Origin: Marinilactibacillus sp042660675
GTDB lineage: Bacteria > Bacillota > Bacilli > Lactobacillales > Carnobacteriaceae_A
Direction of reading: 5' to 3'
Length of the DNA stretch: 45,716 bases
Assembly: GCF_042660675.1 (NCBI RefSeq)
Contig: NZ_JBHSUL010000015.1
Coordinates: 1 to 45,716 of the forward strand
The notes under the pieces were generated by a model that was given only the letters and a program-made list of their open reading frames with translations, was not told where the DNA came from and searched no databases. Positions 18,009 through 26,735 of the stretch are shown piece after piece (position 1 is the first letter of the stretch; each line of letters opens with the position of its first letter). Made by a program: the position numbers and the translations under genes.

Positions 18009-20102
18009 TTATTTGATGAGTAATTGTGTAGTGTCTGCAAAAGTGATCGATAAATCATTAATCATTTTCAATAAAGACAATCGATTTTGCTTAACGGCTT
18101 CATTATCAGCCATGACCATGTTTTCTTCGAAAAAGGCATCGATAAATGTACTCAAAGACTTGAGTTCTTCGTATCGCTCATCTGCTTGTTTGGATTCCAT
18201 GAATCGATCTACAGTTGATGTGGCTTTTTCAAATAATGCTTTTTCAGAAGCTGTATCTAGCAATGCTTGATCAACAAGTCCGTTTGGATTCGCTTTTTGT
18301 GCGAGATTAGAAACACGGTTAAGGGATTCTATGATTGATTTATAATCTGAGTCATCTTTTTTAAGATTCAATACAGAAGCCGTATCCATCAATAGTACAA
18401 TATCTGCTTGATCAGCATTTAAAACAGCTTGTCTGATGTCATAGGCAATGACAGATTGATCACTGCTATCCGATTGCATTAACTGATCCAGACGGTCTTT
18501 AAGGAACTGAAGTAAAATCGTTTGATTTTGTGCAATCCCAGCTTTTAACTCTACATTAAGGGGTAATTGTTCTTCAATTTTAGTCATCACTTCTGCGATT
18601 GAGAAATGACGTGAAGATTGTTCAATCATTTTAACAATGCCCATTGCTTGTCTTCTCAAGGCAAATGGATCATTTGATCCTGATGGAACTTGACCAATTG
18701 CGAAAAACATCATCAAAGTGTCCAGTTTATCCGCTAAAGAAAGAACGGTGCCTACTTTTGTAGCTGGAACATTTCCTGTAGCCGAAGTTGGAAGATACTG
18801 TTCAGCAATGGCTGCACAAACGAATTCATCTTCTCCTTTTTCTCTAGCTAAAATCGCACCGATTTCACCTTGAAGCTTTGTGAATTCGACTACTGTACTG
18901 GAGACTAGATCAAATTTGAAAAATGTTCCTGCTTTTTCTAAAGCTGATTTTTCGTCAGAAGACAATTCAAATTGTTCTGAAAGGATTTGTGCAATCAGTG
19001 AAACGCGTTTTTGTTTATCGTACATAGACCCCAGTTTTTCGTGGAAGGAAACACGCTTTAGTTTGTCTACAAATTCTCCGATTGAAACTTTCTGATCTTC
19101 TTCATAGAAGAATTTAGCATCGGCCAGCCTTGCATCAAGTACTTTTTCATTTCCTTTGATGACAGTTTCGATGTCATCAGCTGATCCGTTACGAATTCCA
19201 ATGAAGTTTGGCAAAAAGGCTTGTGAGGCATCATCTTTGCGAACTGGGAAATATCTTTGATGATCAGCCATCGAAACTTCTAAAGCAACTTCAGGGACTT
19301 TTAGATAGTCTTTGTTAAAAGAGCCAGAAAAGGCTGTTGGATATTCTACTAGGTCAGTAACCTCATCTAATAGTTCTTTGTTATCTAAAGGTACTTTCCA
19401 GCCATTTTCAGCACATAAATCTTTAATTTGAGTTTCAATCATCTCTTGACGTTTTTGTCTGTCCGCAATCACGAATTGGTTTTCTAAAGCCGTTTCATAA
19501 GCGTCAGCACTTTCAATTGTAATGGCTTCCCCTAAGAAACGATGTCCTTTAGTGTTCTGACTAGCTTCAATACCGAAAACAGTGATTGGTAAAACTTCTT
19601 GATCAAGTAAAGCGACTAGCCAGTGTAGTGGACGAATAAATTTATAAGTGTAGGTACTCCATTTCATACTTACTGGGAAAGTTAAGGAAGTTATGATATT
19701 TGGTAAGTCTGCCAAAATTTCAGCAGCCGTTTTTCCTTTTGTAAATTTCTCTACATAAATGTATTCAACACCTTTTACTTCTTTGAATACAATATCATCC
19801 GTTGAAGCACCTTGACCGCGAGTAAAGCCAATTGCTGCTTTGGACCAGTTTCCTTCAGCATCTTGAGCAATTTTTTTAGCAGGTCCTTTAACCAGTTGCT
19901 TGTCATCGGGCTGCATTTCCGCTAACTCTTCGATCATGATAGCCAGTCTTCTTGGAGTAGAATAGGTCTTAATTTCTTTGAAATCCAAGTTTGCTTCTTC
20001 AAGGTAAGCCTGAACTTTATCTTTCAATTGTTCAACAGCAGGTTTAATTGCCTTCGCTGGCATTTCTTCTAAACCGAGTTCAAGTAAAAATGTATGTGGC
20101 AT
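18009..20102 (-). CDS. glyS: Glycine--tRNA ligase beta subunit
   Basis: Beta chain of the tetrameric bacterial glycyl-tRNA synthetase, needed for tRNA binding. It has the typical start FLLELGLEEMPAKAI, the GlyS domains with SMKWSTYTYKFIRPLHWLVALLD-like sequence, an HD-like middle part, and the C-terminal DALR anticodon domain (DAFFEENMVMADNEAVKQNRL-like). At 697 residues it is slightly longer than B. subtilis GlyS. The ATG lies immediately after the glyQ stop and the pair is controlled by the upstream T-box. Confidence 0.97.
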   Translation of the reverse strand: MPHTFLLELGLEEMPAKAIKPAVEQLKDKVQAYLEEANLDFKEIKTYSTPRRLAIMIEELAEMQPDDKQLVKGPAKKIAQDAEGNWSKAAIGFTRGQGASTDDIVFKEVKGVEYIYVEKFTKGKTAAEILADLPNIITSLTFPVSMKWSTYTYKFIRPLHWLVALLDQEVLPITVFGIEASQNTKGHRFLGEAITIESADAYETALENQFVIADRQKRQEMIETQIKDLCAENGWKVPLDNKELLDEVTDLVEYPTAFSGSFNKDYLKVPEVALEVSMADHQRYFPVRKDDASQAFLPNFIGIRNGSADDIETVIKGNEKVLDARLADAKFFYEEDQKVSIGEFVDKLKRVSFHEKLGSMYDKQKRVSLIAQILSEQFELSSDEKSALEKAGTFFKFDLVSSTVVEFTKLQGEIGAILAREKGEDEFVCAAIAEQYLPTSATGNVPATKVGTVLSLADKLDTLMMFFAIGQVPSGSNDPFALRRQAMGIVKMIEQSSRHFSIAEVMTKIEEQLPLNVELKAGIAQNQTILLQFLKDRLDQLMQSDSSDQSVIAYDIRQAVLNADQADIVLLMDTASVLNLKKDDSDYKSIIESLNRVSNLAQKANPNGLVDQALLDTASEKALFEKATSTVDRFMESKQADERYEELKSLSTFIDAFFEENMVMADNEAVKQNRLSLLKMINDLSITFADTTQLLIK

Positions 20103-20103
20103 A

Positions 20104-21033
20104 TTAGTTTGCCTCCTTTTCAGTATAACGCTCTACCCAAGCAGGGCTTTCAGTTTCATCTAATAAAGGAAATCCCAGATTAGCTCGTTCTGAAACAAAT
20201 GCACGAGCAATGCTATGCGCCATTCTACGGATACGTCTAAGGAAATCTGGACGCTCTGTTGCAGATACTGCGCCTCTAGCGTCCAATAAGTTGAACGTGT
20301 GACTACATTTTAGTACGCAGTCATATGCTGGGTGTGCTAGTCCCTTTTCAATTAGTGCATGAGCTTCCGTTTCATACTCTTTGAAATGATTGAACAGCAT
20401 TTCTTGATTGCTATAGTCAAAGGCATAAGCAGACTGCTCATATTCTGGTTGTTTGAAGATTTCGCCATACTTAACGCCAGGTGCCCATTCAATATCATAA
20501 ACACTTTCGACGTCTTGAATATAAGAAGCTAAACGCTCAAGTCCATAAGTTAATTCACTTGTTACAGCATCAACTTCGAGTCCGCCAACTTGTTGGAAGT
20601 AAGTGAATTGAGTCACTTCCATACCATCAAGCCAAACTTCCCAGCCAAGACCTGCACAACCAAGAGATGGATTCTCCCAGTTATCTTCAACAAAACGAAT
20701 ATCATGCTCTAAAGGATTGATACCTAAAAGTTCAAGACTTTTAAGATACAATTCTTGAATATTGTCTGGTGAAGGTTTCATAACCACTTGGAACTGGTGA
20801 TGTTGATAAAGACGGTTAGGATTTTCTCCATACCTTCCATCCGCTGGTCGTCTCGAAGGTTCAACGTAAGCTGCGTTCCATGGTTCAGGACCAATCGCTC
20901 TCAAGAACGTATAGGGACTCATCGTACCTGCCCCTTTTTCTGTATCGTATGCTTGCATCAACATACAACCTTGGTCAGACCAGTATTTCTGTAAAGTTAA
21001 AATGATTTCTTGAAACGTCAGTGCTTTTTTCAT
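20104..21033 (-). CDS. glyQ: Glycine--tRNA ligase alpha subunit
   Basis: Catalytic class II chain of glycyl-tRNA synthetase. It shows TFQEIILTLQKYWSDQGC near the N-terminus, MSPYTFLRAIGPEPWNAAYV and EPSRRPADGRYGENPNR-like sequence. I place the start at the ATG at 21033 (309 residues) behind AAAAAGGAGT. The frame is open further upstream, but only into the T-box terminator, where translation would make no sense. It is co-transcribed with glyS. Confidence 0.97.
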   Translation of the reverse strand: MKKALTFQEIILTLQKYWSDQGCMLMQAYDTEKGAGTMSPYTFLRAIGPEPWNAAYVEPSRRPADGRYGENPNRLYQHHQFQVVMKPSPDNIQELYLKSLELLGINPLEHDIRFVEDNWENPSLGCAGLGWEVWLDGMEVTQFTYFQQVGGLEVDAVTSELTYGLERLASYIQDVESVYDIEWAPGVKYGEIFKQPEYEQSAYAFDYSNQEMLFNHFKEYETEAHALIEKGLAHPAYDCVLKCSHTFNLLDARGAVSATERPDFLRRIRRMAHSIARAFVSERANLGFPLLDETESPAWVERYTEKEAN

Positions 21034-21082
21034 ATAATCGTACTCCTTTTTAGTACTGTATTGGTATAAAATTTGAGCATAT

Positions 21083-21300
21083 AAAAAACTCGTCCCTATA
21101 CTGACAGTTTTACAATCAGTATAGGGACGAGTTCTCTCGCGGTTCCACCCTACTTCTAGCATGAAATCATACTAGCGCTTTATTTATGCACTCCAGATGC
21201 CTTTCAAAATGTGATCTAGACTTGGCTTACACTATCCCAAGCTCGCTTCTTAGACGCTACATTTCTACTTCTTCTGTCTTTGTACTGTTTAATTGTTAAT
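21083..21300 (-). promoter_or_regulatory. Glycine T-box riboswitch
   Basis: Tandem leader that senses uncharged tRNA-Gly. The T-box motif AGGGTGGAACCGCG is at 21138-21151. A terminator follows: a perfect 15-bp stem (CTCGTCCCTATACTG and its complement, 21089-21131) and six T. Uncharged tRNA would favour the antiterminator. A GGC triplet after GAAA at 21199-21201 is a plausible specifier codon for glycine, and an AGUA-type motif lies in the 5' half of stem I. Confidence 0.95.
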
Positions 21301-21304
21301 TTCT

Positions 21305-21332
21305 ATCTTACACGAACATGCTATAATGTCAA
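21305..21332 (-). promoter_or_regulatory. Promoter of the glyQS T-box leader
   Basis: TTGACA, 16 bases, TAAGAT, placing transcription start just upstream of the T-box stem I. Confidence 0.7.
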
Positions 21333-21347
21333 TCTTGAATTGTTCGA

Positions 21348-21485
21348 TTAAAGGACATATGCAAAAAGATGATGTTTTTCAACAAGCTCAATTGTAGCTA
21401 GCTGATCTTTGTTGTCTAGATATAATTCTACGCCGCTCCTTATTCTGTAATGAATTTTAACTACTAAAGTAGAAAGTTGATTCAA
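21348..21485 (-). pseudogene. Short open frame after the 163-residue membrane protein gene; possible gene fragment
   Basis: From a TTG at 21485 a frame runs 45 codons to TAA and reads like real protein (LVVKIHYRI, then VELYLDNKDQ, then IELVEKHHLF). No ribosome binding site precedes it. It is in another frame than the upstream gene and faintly resembles that gene's own C-terminus (KIRFTV, LPIDKKSK, LDHYNIF). It could be a frameshifted extension, a decayed second copy or chance. Confidence 0.25.
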
Positions 21486-21499
21486 ATTACCAAAGTAAT

Positions 21500-21991
21500 T
21501 TACCGGTTTATGATGGTTGGAAAAATATTGTAGTGATCTAATTGTTCCATAACCTTTGATTTTTTGTCGATTGGAAGTGACAAATAACGTAAAGTTGGAT
21601 GCGGACTATCGACAGTAAAACGAATCTTGAGTGAATGTTTTTTCTCTTTAATTAACCAGTCCTTGGTGTCCTCAAAGCTAATTTCATCACTTAGTAAGCC
21701 TTTAGGGTGATAATTACCTTCAATCAATGCAATCACACCAGTTTCCGTAAAGCCTAGTACAAGTTTCTCAAAAATTAAAATAGCAAATACGACAATCGCT
21801 AAACTATAATTTATTAAAGTGGGTTCCACATATGTAATAAAAGTGAAAACAGCTATTATTAAAATAACCGCTAAGACCTTTTCAAAAAGAAATCTATACT
21901 GATGAATCACGACCCGTCTTGACTGATATACCATAGGCAAAAAATAGAAACTCAATAATAATAGTAAACCAGATTTAATTAACATTATCAC
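21500..21991 (-). CDS. Hypothetical membrane protein
   Basis: I do not recognise this 163-residue protein. Three hydrophobic helices are visible: residues about 3-20, 37-56 and 60-80, with basic residues between the first two. A soluble C-terminal half follows (HSLKIRFTVDSPHPTLRYL). The start is GTG eight bases after AAAGGG; an ATG two codons later is possible but further from the site. It lies between recO and the glyQS T-box, where B. subtilis has no such gene. Confidence 0.7.
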   Translation of the reverse strand: MIMLIKSGLLLLLSFYFLPMVYQSRRVVIHQYRFLFEKVLAVILIIAVFTFITYVEPTLINYSLAIVVFAILIFEKLVLGFTETGVIALIEGNYHPKGLLSDEISFEDTKDWLIKEKKHSLKIRFTVDSPHPTLRYLSLPIDKKSKVMEQLDHYNIFPTIINR

Positions 21992-22015
21992 TTCAAAAAC
22001 CCTTTCAATATTAAT

Positions 22016-22050
22016 AAAGACCAGAAACTCATTTTAATCTTCTGGTCTTT
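22016..22050 (-). terminator. Probable terminator overlapping the end of recO
   Basis: AAAGACCAGAA and TTCTGGTCTTT form a perfect 11-bp stem whose 5' arm is the last codons of recO. The tail TTTATTAAT is only partly T-rich, so termination may be partial. Confidence 0.5.
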
Positions 22051-22810
22051 TCAAAACCCCATCCCATTCATGCATATGGTCAATAAATCGTTTGCTTTTC
22101 AATTTTAACCCCACTAATTCTTCATAGAGTTTATCAATGACGTAGCGGATTTCTTTCTTTGTTTGTTCGGACATGGAAATCGTTCCAATTTTATCGAATG
22201 AAATCACTGAGAATAAGCGGATAAAGTGAATGGCTTTTGGACTTGCATGATATCTTCGTTCATCTTCAAAGTAATGATTCGGACACAAAAGTCCGTTGTA
22301 CTTACTGGAGTAATCAAATGCACCTTCTGTTTTACCGCAAATAACGCACCCTCTCAATTCGGGCATAACCCCGAAATATCTAAGGAACCTAATTTCAAAA
22401 ATATTTAAAATGATTTCTGGTTCTTCAAGTTCATCCATCAGAGTTAAGCCATCTTTTAATTGACTAAACAAATCAAAGTCTGGAACTCTGTCTTCTAGTG
22501 CTGCATCAGCTAATCCGCAAGCATAAGTTGCATAAGCGTTTTTAAAGATATCAAGCTGAACTTGAGAATAAGGCGCAATATCCTTGGCATCTCTAAGAAA
22601 GCTCAACCCCTGGTCTCTTATATCTGCAATATATGTTCCATGAGAAAAAGGCTGAATCGCACGTTTCAATTTGTTGTTTGGATTTTTAGTTCCTCTCACA
22701 AAAAACATCATTTTACCGTAACGGTCAGTGAACAACTTAACCAGATAATCTCTTTCCCGGTGCTTTCTAACAGATATGACAATACCCTCTACTTCTTCTA
22801 AATGTGCCAT
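22034..22810 (-). CDS. recO: DNA repair protein RecO
   Basis: Recombination mediator that, with RecR, loads RecA on SSB-coated DNA. The N-terminal OB fold begins EVEGIVISVRKHRERDYLVKLF (residues 6-27, in part). A zinc-binding group is visible near residue 155: C-V-I-C, then a CPNH further on. Length 258 is normal. Last gene of the phoH-ybeY-dgkA-cdd-era-recO series, 68 bases after era with a hairpin in the gap. Confidence 0.95.
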   Translation of the reverse strand: MAHLEEVEGIVISVRKHRERDYLVKLFTDRYGKMMFFVRGTKNPNNKLKRAIQPFSHGTYIADIRDQGLSFLRDAKDIAPYSQVQLDIFKNAYATYACGLADAALEDRVPDFDLFSQLKDGLTLMDELEEPEIILNIFEIRFLRYFGVMPELRGCVICGKTEGAFDYSSKYNGLLCPNHYFEDERRYHASPKAIHFIRLFSVISFDKIGTISMSEQTKKEIRYVIDKLYEELVGLKLKSKRFIDHMHEWDGVLKRPED

Positions 22811-22834
22811 TTTACACCTCTGAATAAAGCAATA

Positions 22835-22861
22835 GACGTTTTCTCTATAAAAGAAAACGTC
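22835..22861 (-). other. Hairpin between era and recO
   Basis: GACGTTTTCT and AGAAAACGTC form a perfect 10-bp stem with a 7-base loop. On the minus strand it is followed by TATTGCTTTATT, a poor T tract. It may weaken or process the transcript between era and recO. Confidence 0.5.
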
Positions 22862-22878
22862 CAGCTGATTTTTATTGA

Positions 22879-23787
22879 TTAATAATCTTCGTTCTTGTAG
22901 CCATAATCCGAAAGATAGGTTTGCTTGTCGCGCCAGTCACTTTGAACTTTTACCCAAGTTTCAAGATAGATTTTATCTCCTAGTAGTCGTTCAATATCTT
23001 TTCTAGCACGCGTACCGATTTCTTTCAGCATTTTACCGCCTTTTCCGATTATGATGCCTTTTTGACTTTTACGTTCTACGATAATGGTTGCATCTACTTT
23101 AACTTTATCGTATTCATCACGCACCATTCTTTCAACAACAACAGCTACTGAATGGGGAACTTCTTCTCTCGTTAATTCAAGGACTTTCTCACGAATCAAT
23201 TCTGATACGATAAAGTACTCAGGGTGATCGGAAACTTGATCTTCAGGATAATATTGAGGGCCTTCATCAAGATATTTAATAACAACATCTAGCATACGGT
23301 CCACGTTATTTCCATCAATTGCAGAAATTGGAATGATCTCATCGAAGTCATATTGTTCTTGATAATCTTCAATAATCGGAAGAAGTTCATCCGGGTGAAC
23401 TTGGTCAATTTTATTTAAAATCAAAAAGACTGGTGTAGAGATATGTTGCAATTTTTCAATAATAAAGTTATCTCCAGGTCCACGCTTTTCTGCTACGTTC
23501 ACAAGGAATAAGACAACGTCTACTTCGTTGAATGTACTTAACGCTGAATCTACCATGAAATCGCCTAATCTGTGCTTAGGTTTATGAATACCTGGTGTAT
23601 CGATAAAGACAACTTGTTCGTTATCTGTTGTATAGATACCTTGTATTTTATTTCTAGTTGTTTGGGCTTTGTCACTCATGATAGCAATTTTTTGACCGAT
23701 CATTCGATTCAATAATGTTGATTTACCGACGTTTGGTCTCCCAATAAGCGAGACGAATCCAGATTTGTGTACTCTTTCTTCTGACAT
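22879..23787 (-). CDS. era: GTPase Era
   Basis: Essential GTPase in maturation of 16S rRNA and 30S assembly. G1 GRPNVGKS (residues 17-24), the switch region TTRNKIQG, G3 DTPG, G4 NKID and G5 SAID are visible. The C-terminal KH domain has IIGKGGKMLKEIG. Length 302 matches the family. Its ATG is directly after the cdd stop, which points to coupled translation. Confidence 0.98.
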   Translation of the reverse strand: MSEERVHKSGFVSLIGRPNVGKSTLLNRMIGQKIAIMSDKAQTTRNKIQGIYTTDNEQVVFIDTPGIHKPKHRLGDFMVDSALSTFNEVDVVLFLVNVAEKRGPGDNFIIEKLQHISTPVFLILNKIDQVHPDELLPIIEDYQEQYDFDEIIPISAIDGNNVDRMLDVVIKYLDEGPQYYPEDQVSDHPEYFIVSELIREKVLELTREEVPHSVAVVVERMVRDEYDKVKVDATIIVERKSQKGIIIGKGGKMLKEIGTRARKDIERLLGDKIYLETWVKVQSDWRDKQTYLSDYGYKNEDY

Positions 23788-23788
23788 T

Positions 23789-24193
23789 TTATACCATATC
23801 CTTTGATTGAAAGGCTCCAGGAAGCAAGTCTTTTACGGTTGTTTCCTGTTCCATTCCTTTTTTATTTGTAAGTAACACTTTCGTTTCGGGTGCAAAGAAC
23901 TCACTCATGACTTGTCTGCATGCACCACAAGGTGAAATTGGGCCATCGGTATCTCCAGTTACGACAATATATTCAAAGTTTCTTTCTCCCTCAGAGACTG
24001 CCTTAAAAATAGCCGTTCTTTCAGCGCAATTTGTTAACCCAAATGATGCATTCTCTATATTACATCCGGAATAAACTTTTCCTTCTTTAGTCATCAGTGC
24101 AGCACCAACTGGAAAATGTGAATACGGTACGTAAGCTCTGTCTAACATTTTATCTGCTTGTTGAATAAGAGATTTGATTTGATCGTTGTTCAT
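23789..24193 (-). CDS. cdd: Cytidine deaminase
   Basis: Converts cytidine and deoxycytidine to uridine forms in pyrimidine salvage. The zinc site is complete: NCAERTA (Cys and the catalytic Glu) and PCGACRQ. Substrate-binding GCNIENASFG precedes it. At 134 residues it is the small homotetrameric type. ATG start; sits between dgkA and era in the usual order. Confidence 0.97.
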   Translation of the reverse strand: MNNDQIKSLIQQADKMLDRAYVPYSHFPVGAALMTKEGKVYSGCNIENASFGLTNCAERTAIFKAVSEGERNFEYIVVTGDTDGPISPCGACRQVMSEFFAPETKVLLTNKKGMEQETTVKDLLPGAFQSKDMV

Positions 24194-24211
24194 ACTGTAA
24201 AAATCCTCTCG

Positions 24212-24607
24212 TTAAAAAAACAGGTCTAGCAACTTTGGTGCGAAAATCAGTAGCCCAGTTACAACCGAAAAAACCGTTGTACTCAACACTGCCGCTGCGG
24301 CCATGTCTTTTACTTTTTTAGCTAATGGGTGATACTCTTGCGTAACGAGATCCACAAGGTTTTCAATAACCGTGTTTAGAATCTCCATGACAAAAACGAG
24401 AAAAGAAGCCAACAAGATCCATAACCATTCCGTTACAGACAACGAAAGAAAGACTCCAAGAATCAATGCAATGGCACCTGCCATAACATGGGTACGCATA
24501 TTGCGTTCTTCTTGAAAAGTCGTTTTGACGCCTTCAAATGCATAGCGGAAGGAATCGCTGTATCTTCTGTTTTTTTGCGGCAGCTGTTTTTTATCGTTCA
24601 AGTCCAT
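24212..24607 (-). CDS. dgkA: Diacylglycerol/undecaprenol kinase (DgkA family)
   Basis: Small membrane kinase; in Gram-positive bacteria the relatives prefer undecaprenol and recycle the cell wall lipid carrier. Three membrane helices are visible. Family motifs: FRYAFEGVKTTFQEERNMRTH-like start and EILNTVIENLVD, which holds the catalytic Glu and metal-binding Asn/Glu. A soluble tail of about 20 polar residues precedes the first motif. Length 131. The gene begins 17 bases inside the end of ybeY. Confidence 0.93.
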   Translation of the reverse strand: MDLNDKKQLPQKNRRYSDSFRYAFEGVKTTFQEERNMRTHVMAGAIALILGVFLSLSVTEWLWILLASFLVFVMEILNTVIENLVDLVTQEYHPLAKKVKDMAAAAVLSTTVFSVVTGLLIFAPKLLDLFF

Positions 24608-25064
24608 ACTCCTTTAAAATTTCTTCTTGCAGAGAGAACATTTCTTTTTCATCTGTTTCATTCATATGATCATAGCCATTCAAATGAAGCAAGCCGTGAA
24701 CAACAAGAAACCCTAATTCTCTTTTAAATGAGTGTCCGTATTCCTCTGCCTGTTCGCTTGTTTTCTCGATTGAAATAAATAGGTCCCCAAGCACTCTTGG
24801 TAAGTCAAACGAGTCATCATCTGGCATAACCCATTCATCTTCCTGTTCGTCTTCCATAGCAAAGCTGATCACGTCTGTAGCATAATCCTTGTTTCTATAG
24901 GTTTTATTGATCTCTTGAATCCGTTGATTATCTACAATAGTTACAGAAACTTCTGCAGTTTCTTCAATTGAAAGCTTTTCAGCTGAGAAATCCAAAATAT
25001 CTGTTATTAGTTGTTCTTCTTCGGGTTGTAATCGATTTGTTTCATCGTATAATATGATTTCCAT
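24591..25064 (-). CDS. ybeY: Endoribonuclease YbeY
   Basis: Metal-dependent RNase involved in 16S rRNA 3' end maturation and ribosome quality control. The zinc motif VVHGLLHLNGYDH (residues about 125-137) is intact. Length 157 is normal. The ATG overlaps the phoH stop by one base, so phoH, ybeY and dgkA form a tightly coupled set. Confidence 0.97.
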   Translation of the reverse strand: MEIILYDETNRLQPEEEQLITDILDFSAEKLSIEETAEVSVTIVDNQRIQEINKTYRNKDYATDVISFAMEDEQEDEWVMPDDDSFDLPRVLGDLFISIEKTSEQAEEYGHSFKRELGFLVVHGLLHLNGYDHMNETDEKEMFSLQEEILKEYGLER

Positions 25065-26035
25065 TATTTTTTCAGATCCATTTCTTTTTCATAGGCTTTG
25101 ATGACTTTAGCAACTAGAGGATGTCTGATGACGTCTTCGGCTTCAAAATGAATATGACCGATACCCGTGACGCCACTTAATACACGCTCAGCATGAATTA
25201 AACCACTTGTCGTACCAGAAGGTAAATCAATTTGAGTTTTATCTCCATTAATAATCATTTTTGAGCCAAAACCTAGACGAGTCAAAAACATTTTCATTTG
25301 TGGAACAGTTGTATTTTGAGCTTCGTCAAGGATAACAAATGCATCATCTAGTGTACGTCCACGCATATAAGCTAAAGGCGCAACTTCGATAATTTCTCTG
25401 TCCATTAAACGGTTTGTATGCTCTGTTCCATATATATTGTAAAGAGCATCATACAGAGGTCGTAAATAAGGATCGACTTTTTCTTTTAAATCACCTGGTA
25501 GAAATCCTAATTTTTCCCCTGCTTCAACAGCAGGACGTGTTAAAATGATTCGTTTAACTTCTCCTCTGCGCATTGCCGCTACTGCCATTGCGACAGCGAC
25601 ATAAGTTTTACCAGTACCGGCTGGACCGATACCTAAAACGATGTCATTATTTTTTACAGAATGAACATAATTTCTCTGACCCACATTTTTAATGCGAATT
25701 GGACGTCCATCGCGATCTTTACCAATTTCTTCTTCATACATTTTTATGAATTGAGATAGTTTGCCTTGTTGAGCCATTCTTACTGCGGATAAGATATCTG
25801 TACGCTTGATTCTATTTCCTCTTTCAGAAAGCAGCTCTACTTCGTTTAATACACTGTCTGCTAACTCGACAGCTTCTTTATCGCCACTAATCTCAACTTG
25901 ATTACCTCGGTTGTTTATCGTGACAGCCAATTCATCTTCCAATAACTTGAGATGAATGTTCTGTGCTCCAAATATTTGAATCGCTATTTCTGAATCATCA
26001 AAGATTCGGACTTTTTTATGTGCATTGTCAGTCAA
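25064..26035 (-). CDS. phoH: PhoH-like ATPase
   Basis: Cytoplasmic P-loop ATPase linked by context to RNA handling beside YbeY. Walker A GPAGTGKT lies near residue 140, Walker B FVILDEAQN near 235. An N-terminal KH-like part precedes the ATPase. Length 323 matches B. subtilis PhoH. Start is TTG, 11 bases after AAAGGAG. Unlike many relatives, the next gene is ybeY with no pgpH in between. Confidence 0.94.
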   Translation of the reverse strand: MTDNAHKKVRIFDDSEIAIQIFGAQNIHLKLLEDELAVTINNRGNQVEISGDKEAVELADSVLNEVELLSERGNRIKRTDILSAVRMAQQGKLSQFIKMYEEEIGKDRDGRPIRIKNVGQRNYVHSVKNNDIVLGIGPAGTGKTYVAVAMAVAAMRRGEVKRIILTRPAVEAGEKLGFLPGDLKEKVDPYLRPLYDALYNIYGTEHTNRLMDREIIEVAPLAYMRGRTLDDAFVILDEAQNTTVPQMKMFLTRLGFGSKMIINGDKTQIDLPSGTTSGLIHAERVLSGVTGIGHIHFEAEDVIRHPLVAKVIKAYEKEMDLKK

Positions 26036-26183
26036 ACAAATGCCAACTCCTTTGAATTGTTTAATTAATAATCGCTTCTATCAAATGATAGCATAAATGT
26101 AATTTAATCTCTATATTTAGAAGTATAATAGCATTTTCTTATTCAATTAGAAGTTTATCGCCGCTGTTCAAAGAAAAAAGTCG

Positions 26184-26220
26184 AAAAAAAAGAGGAGTCA
26201 AGATGAATATCTCAACTCCC
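26184..26220 (-). terminator. Intrinsic terminator after yqeY
   Basis: GGAGTTGAGAT pairs with ATCTTGACTCC (two G-U pairs) and is followed on the minus strand by CTTTTTTTT. It ends the rpsU-yqeY transcript ahead of phoH. Confidence 0.85.
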
Positions 26221-26225
26221 TTTCT

Positions 26226-26672
26226 TTATTTGCTTAGTTCTTTTTTGACTAGTGAGCTAACCAGACTTCCGTCAGCTTTACCCTTAACTTTAGGTAAAAT
26301 GGCACCCATTACTTTCCCCATATCTTTCATGGAGTCCGCTCCAGTCTGAACGACTGCATCTTGAACAATTTGAGAAATCTCTTCCTCACTTAATTGTTCT
26401 GGAAGATAACGATCGACAATGGATAATTCTTTTTCAAGTTTTTCCACTAAATCCTTGCGGTCAGCTTCTTGAAACTCGTGTAAAGATTCCAATCTCTGCT
26501 TTTTCTCGCGAGCAAGAACAGTTAGTTCTTCATCATCTGTCAACTCTTCACCTTTGTTGATCTGCTCGTTTTGCAAGGCAGATTTAAGCATACGAATTGT
26601 TGTTAGACTCTCGCGATCTTTAGCTTTCATCGCTACTTTCATATCTTGATTTAGTTCTTCTAGTTTGGCCAA
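26226..26672 (-). CDS. yqeY: GatB/YqeY domain protein
   Basis: YqeY family, related to the tail domain of the GatB amidotransferase subunit; exact role unknown, possibly tRNA-linked. It is helical and charged, with MLKSALQNEQINKG and the C-terminal MGKVMGAILPKVKGKADG signature. I start it at the TTG at 26672 (protein MAKLEELNQDM), eight bases after GAGG, giving 148 residues as in B. subtilis; an upstream extension in frame has no ribosome binding site. It follows rpsU as in most Bacillota. Confidence 0.92.
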   Translation of the reverse strand: MAKLEELNQDMKVAMKAKDRESLTTIRMLKSALQNEQINKGEELTDDEELTVLAREKKQRLESLHEFQEADRKDLVEKLEKELSIVDRYLPEQLSEEEISQIVQDAVVQTGADSMKDMGKVMGAILPKVKGKADGSLVSSLVKKELSK

Positions 26673-26735
26673 ACGATTCACCCTCTTAAAAAAGTGGTGG
26701 TACATTAAGATCCATCGAGGCAACGAAACAGTAAA

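Noticed and set aside
18013..18270. Plus-strand open frame opposite the end of glyS
   Set aside because: Mirror of a helical glyS region with no family resemblance.
21514..21526. Programmed -1 frameshift site at the run of T near the end of the 163-residue gene
   Set aside because: The heptamer does not fit X XXY YYZ in the reading frame and no strong downstream structure is seen, so a mutation or chance is more likely.
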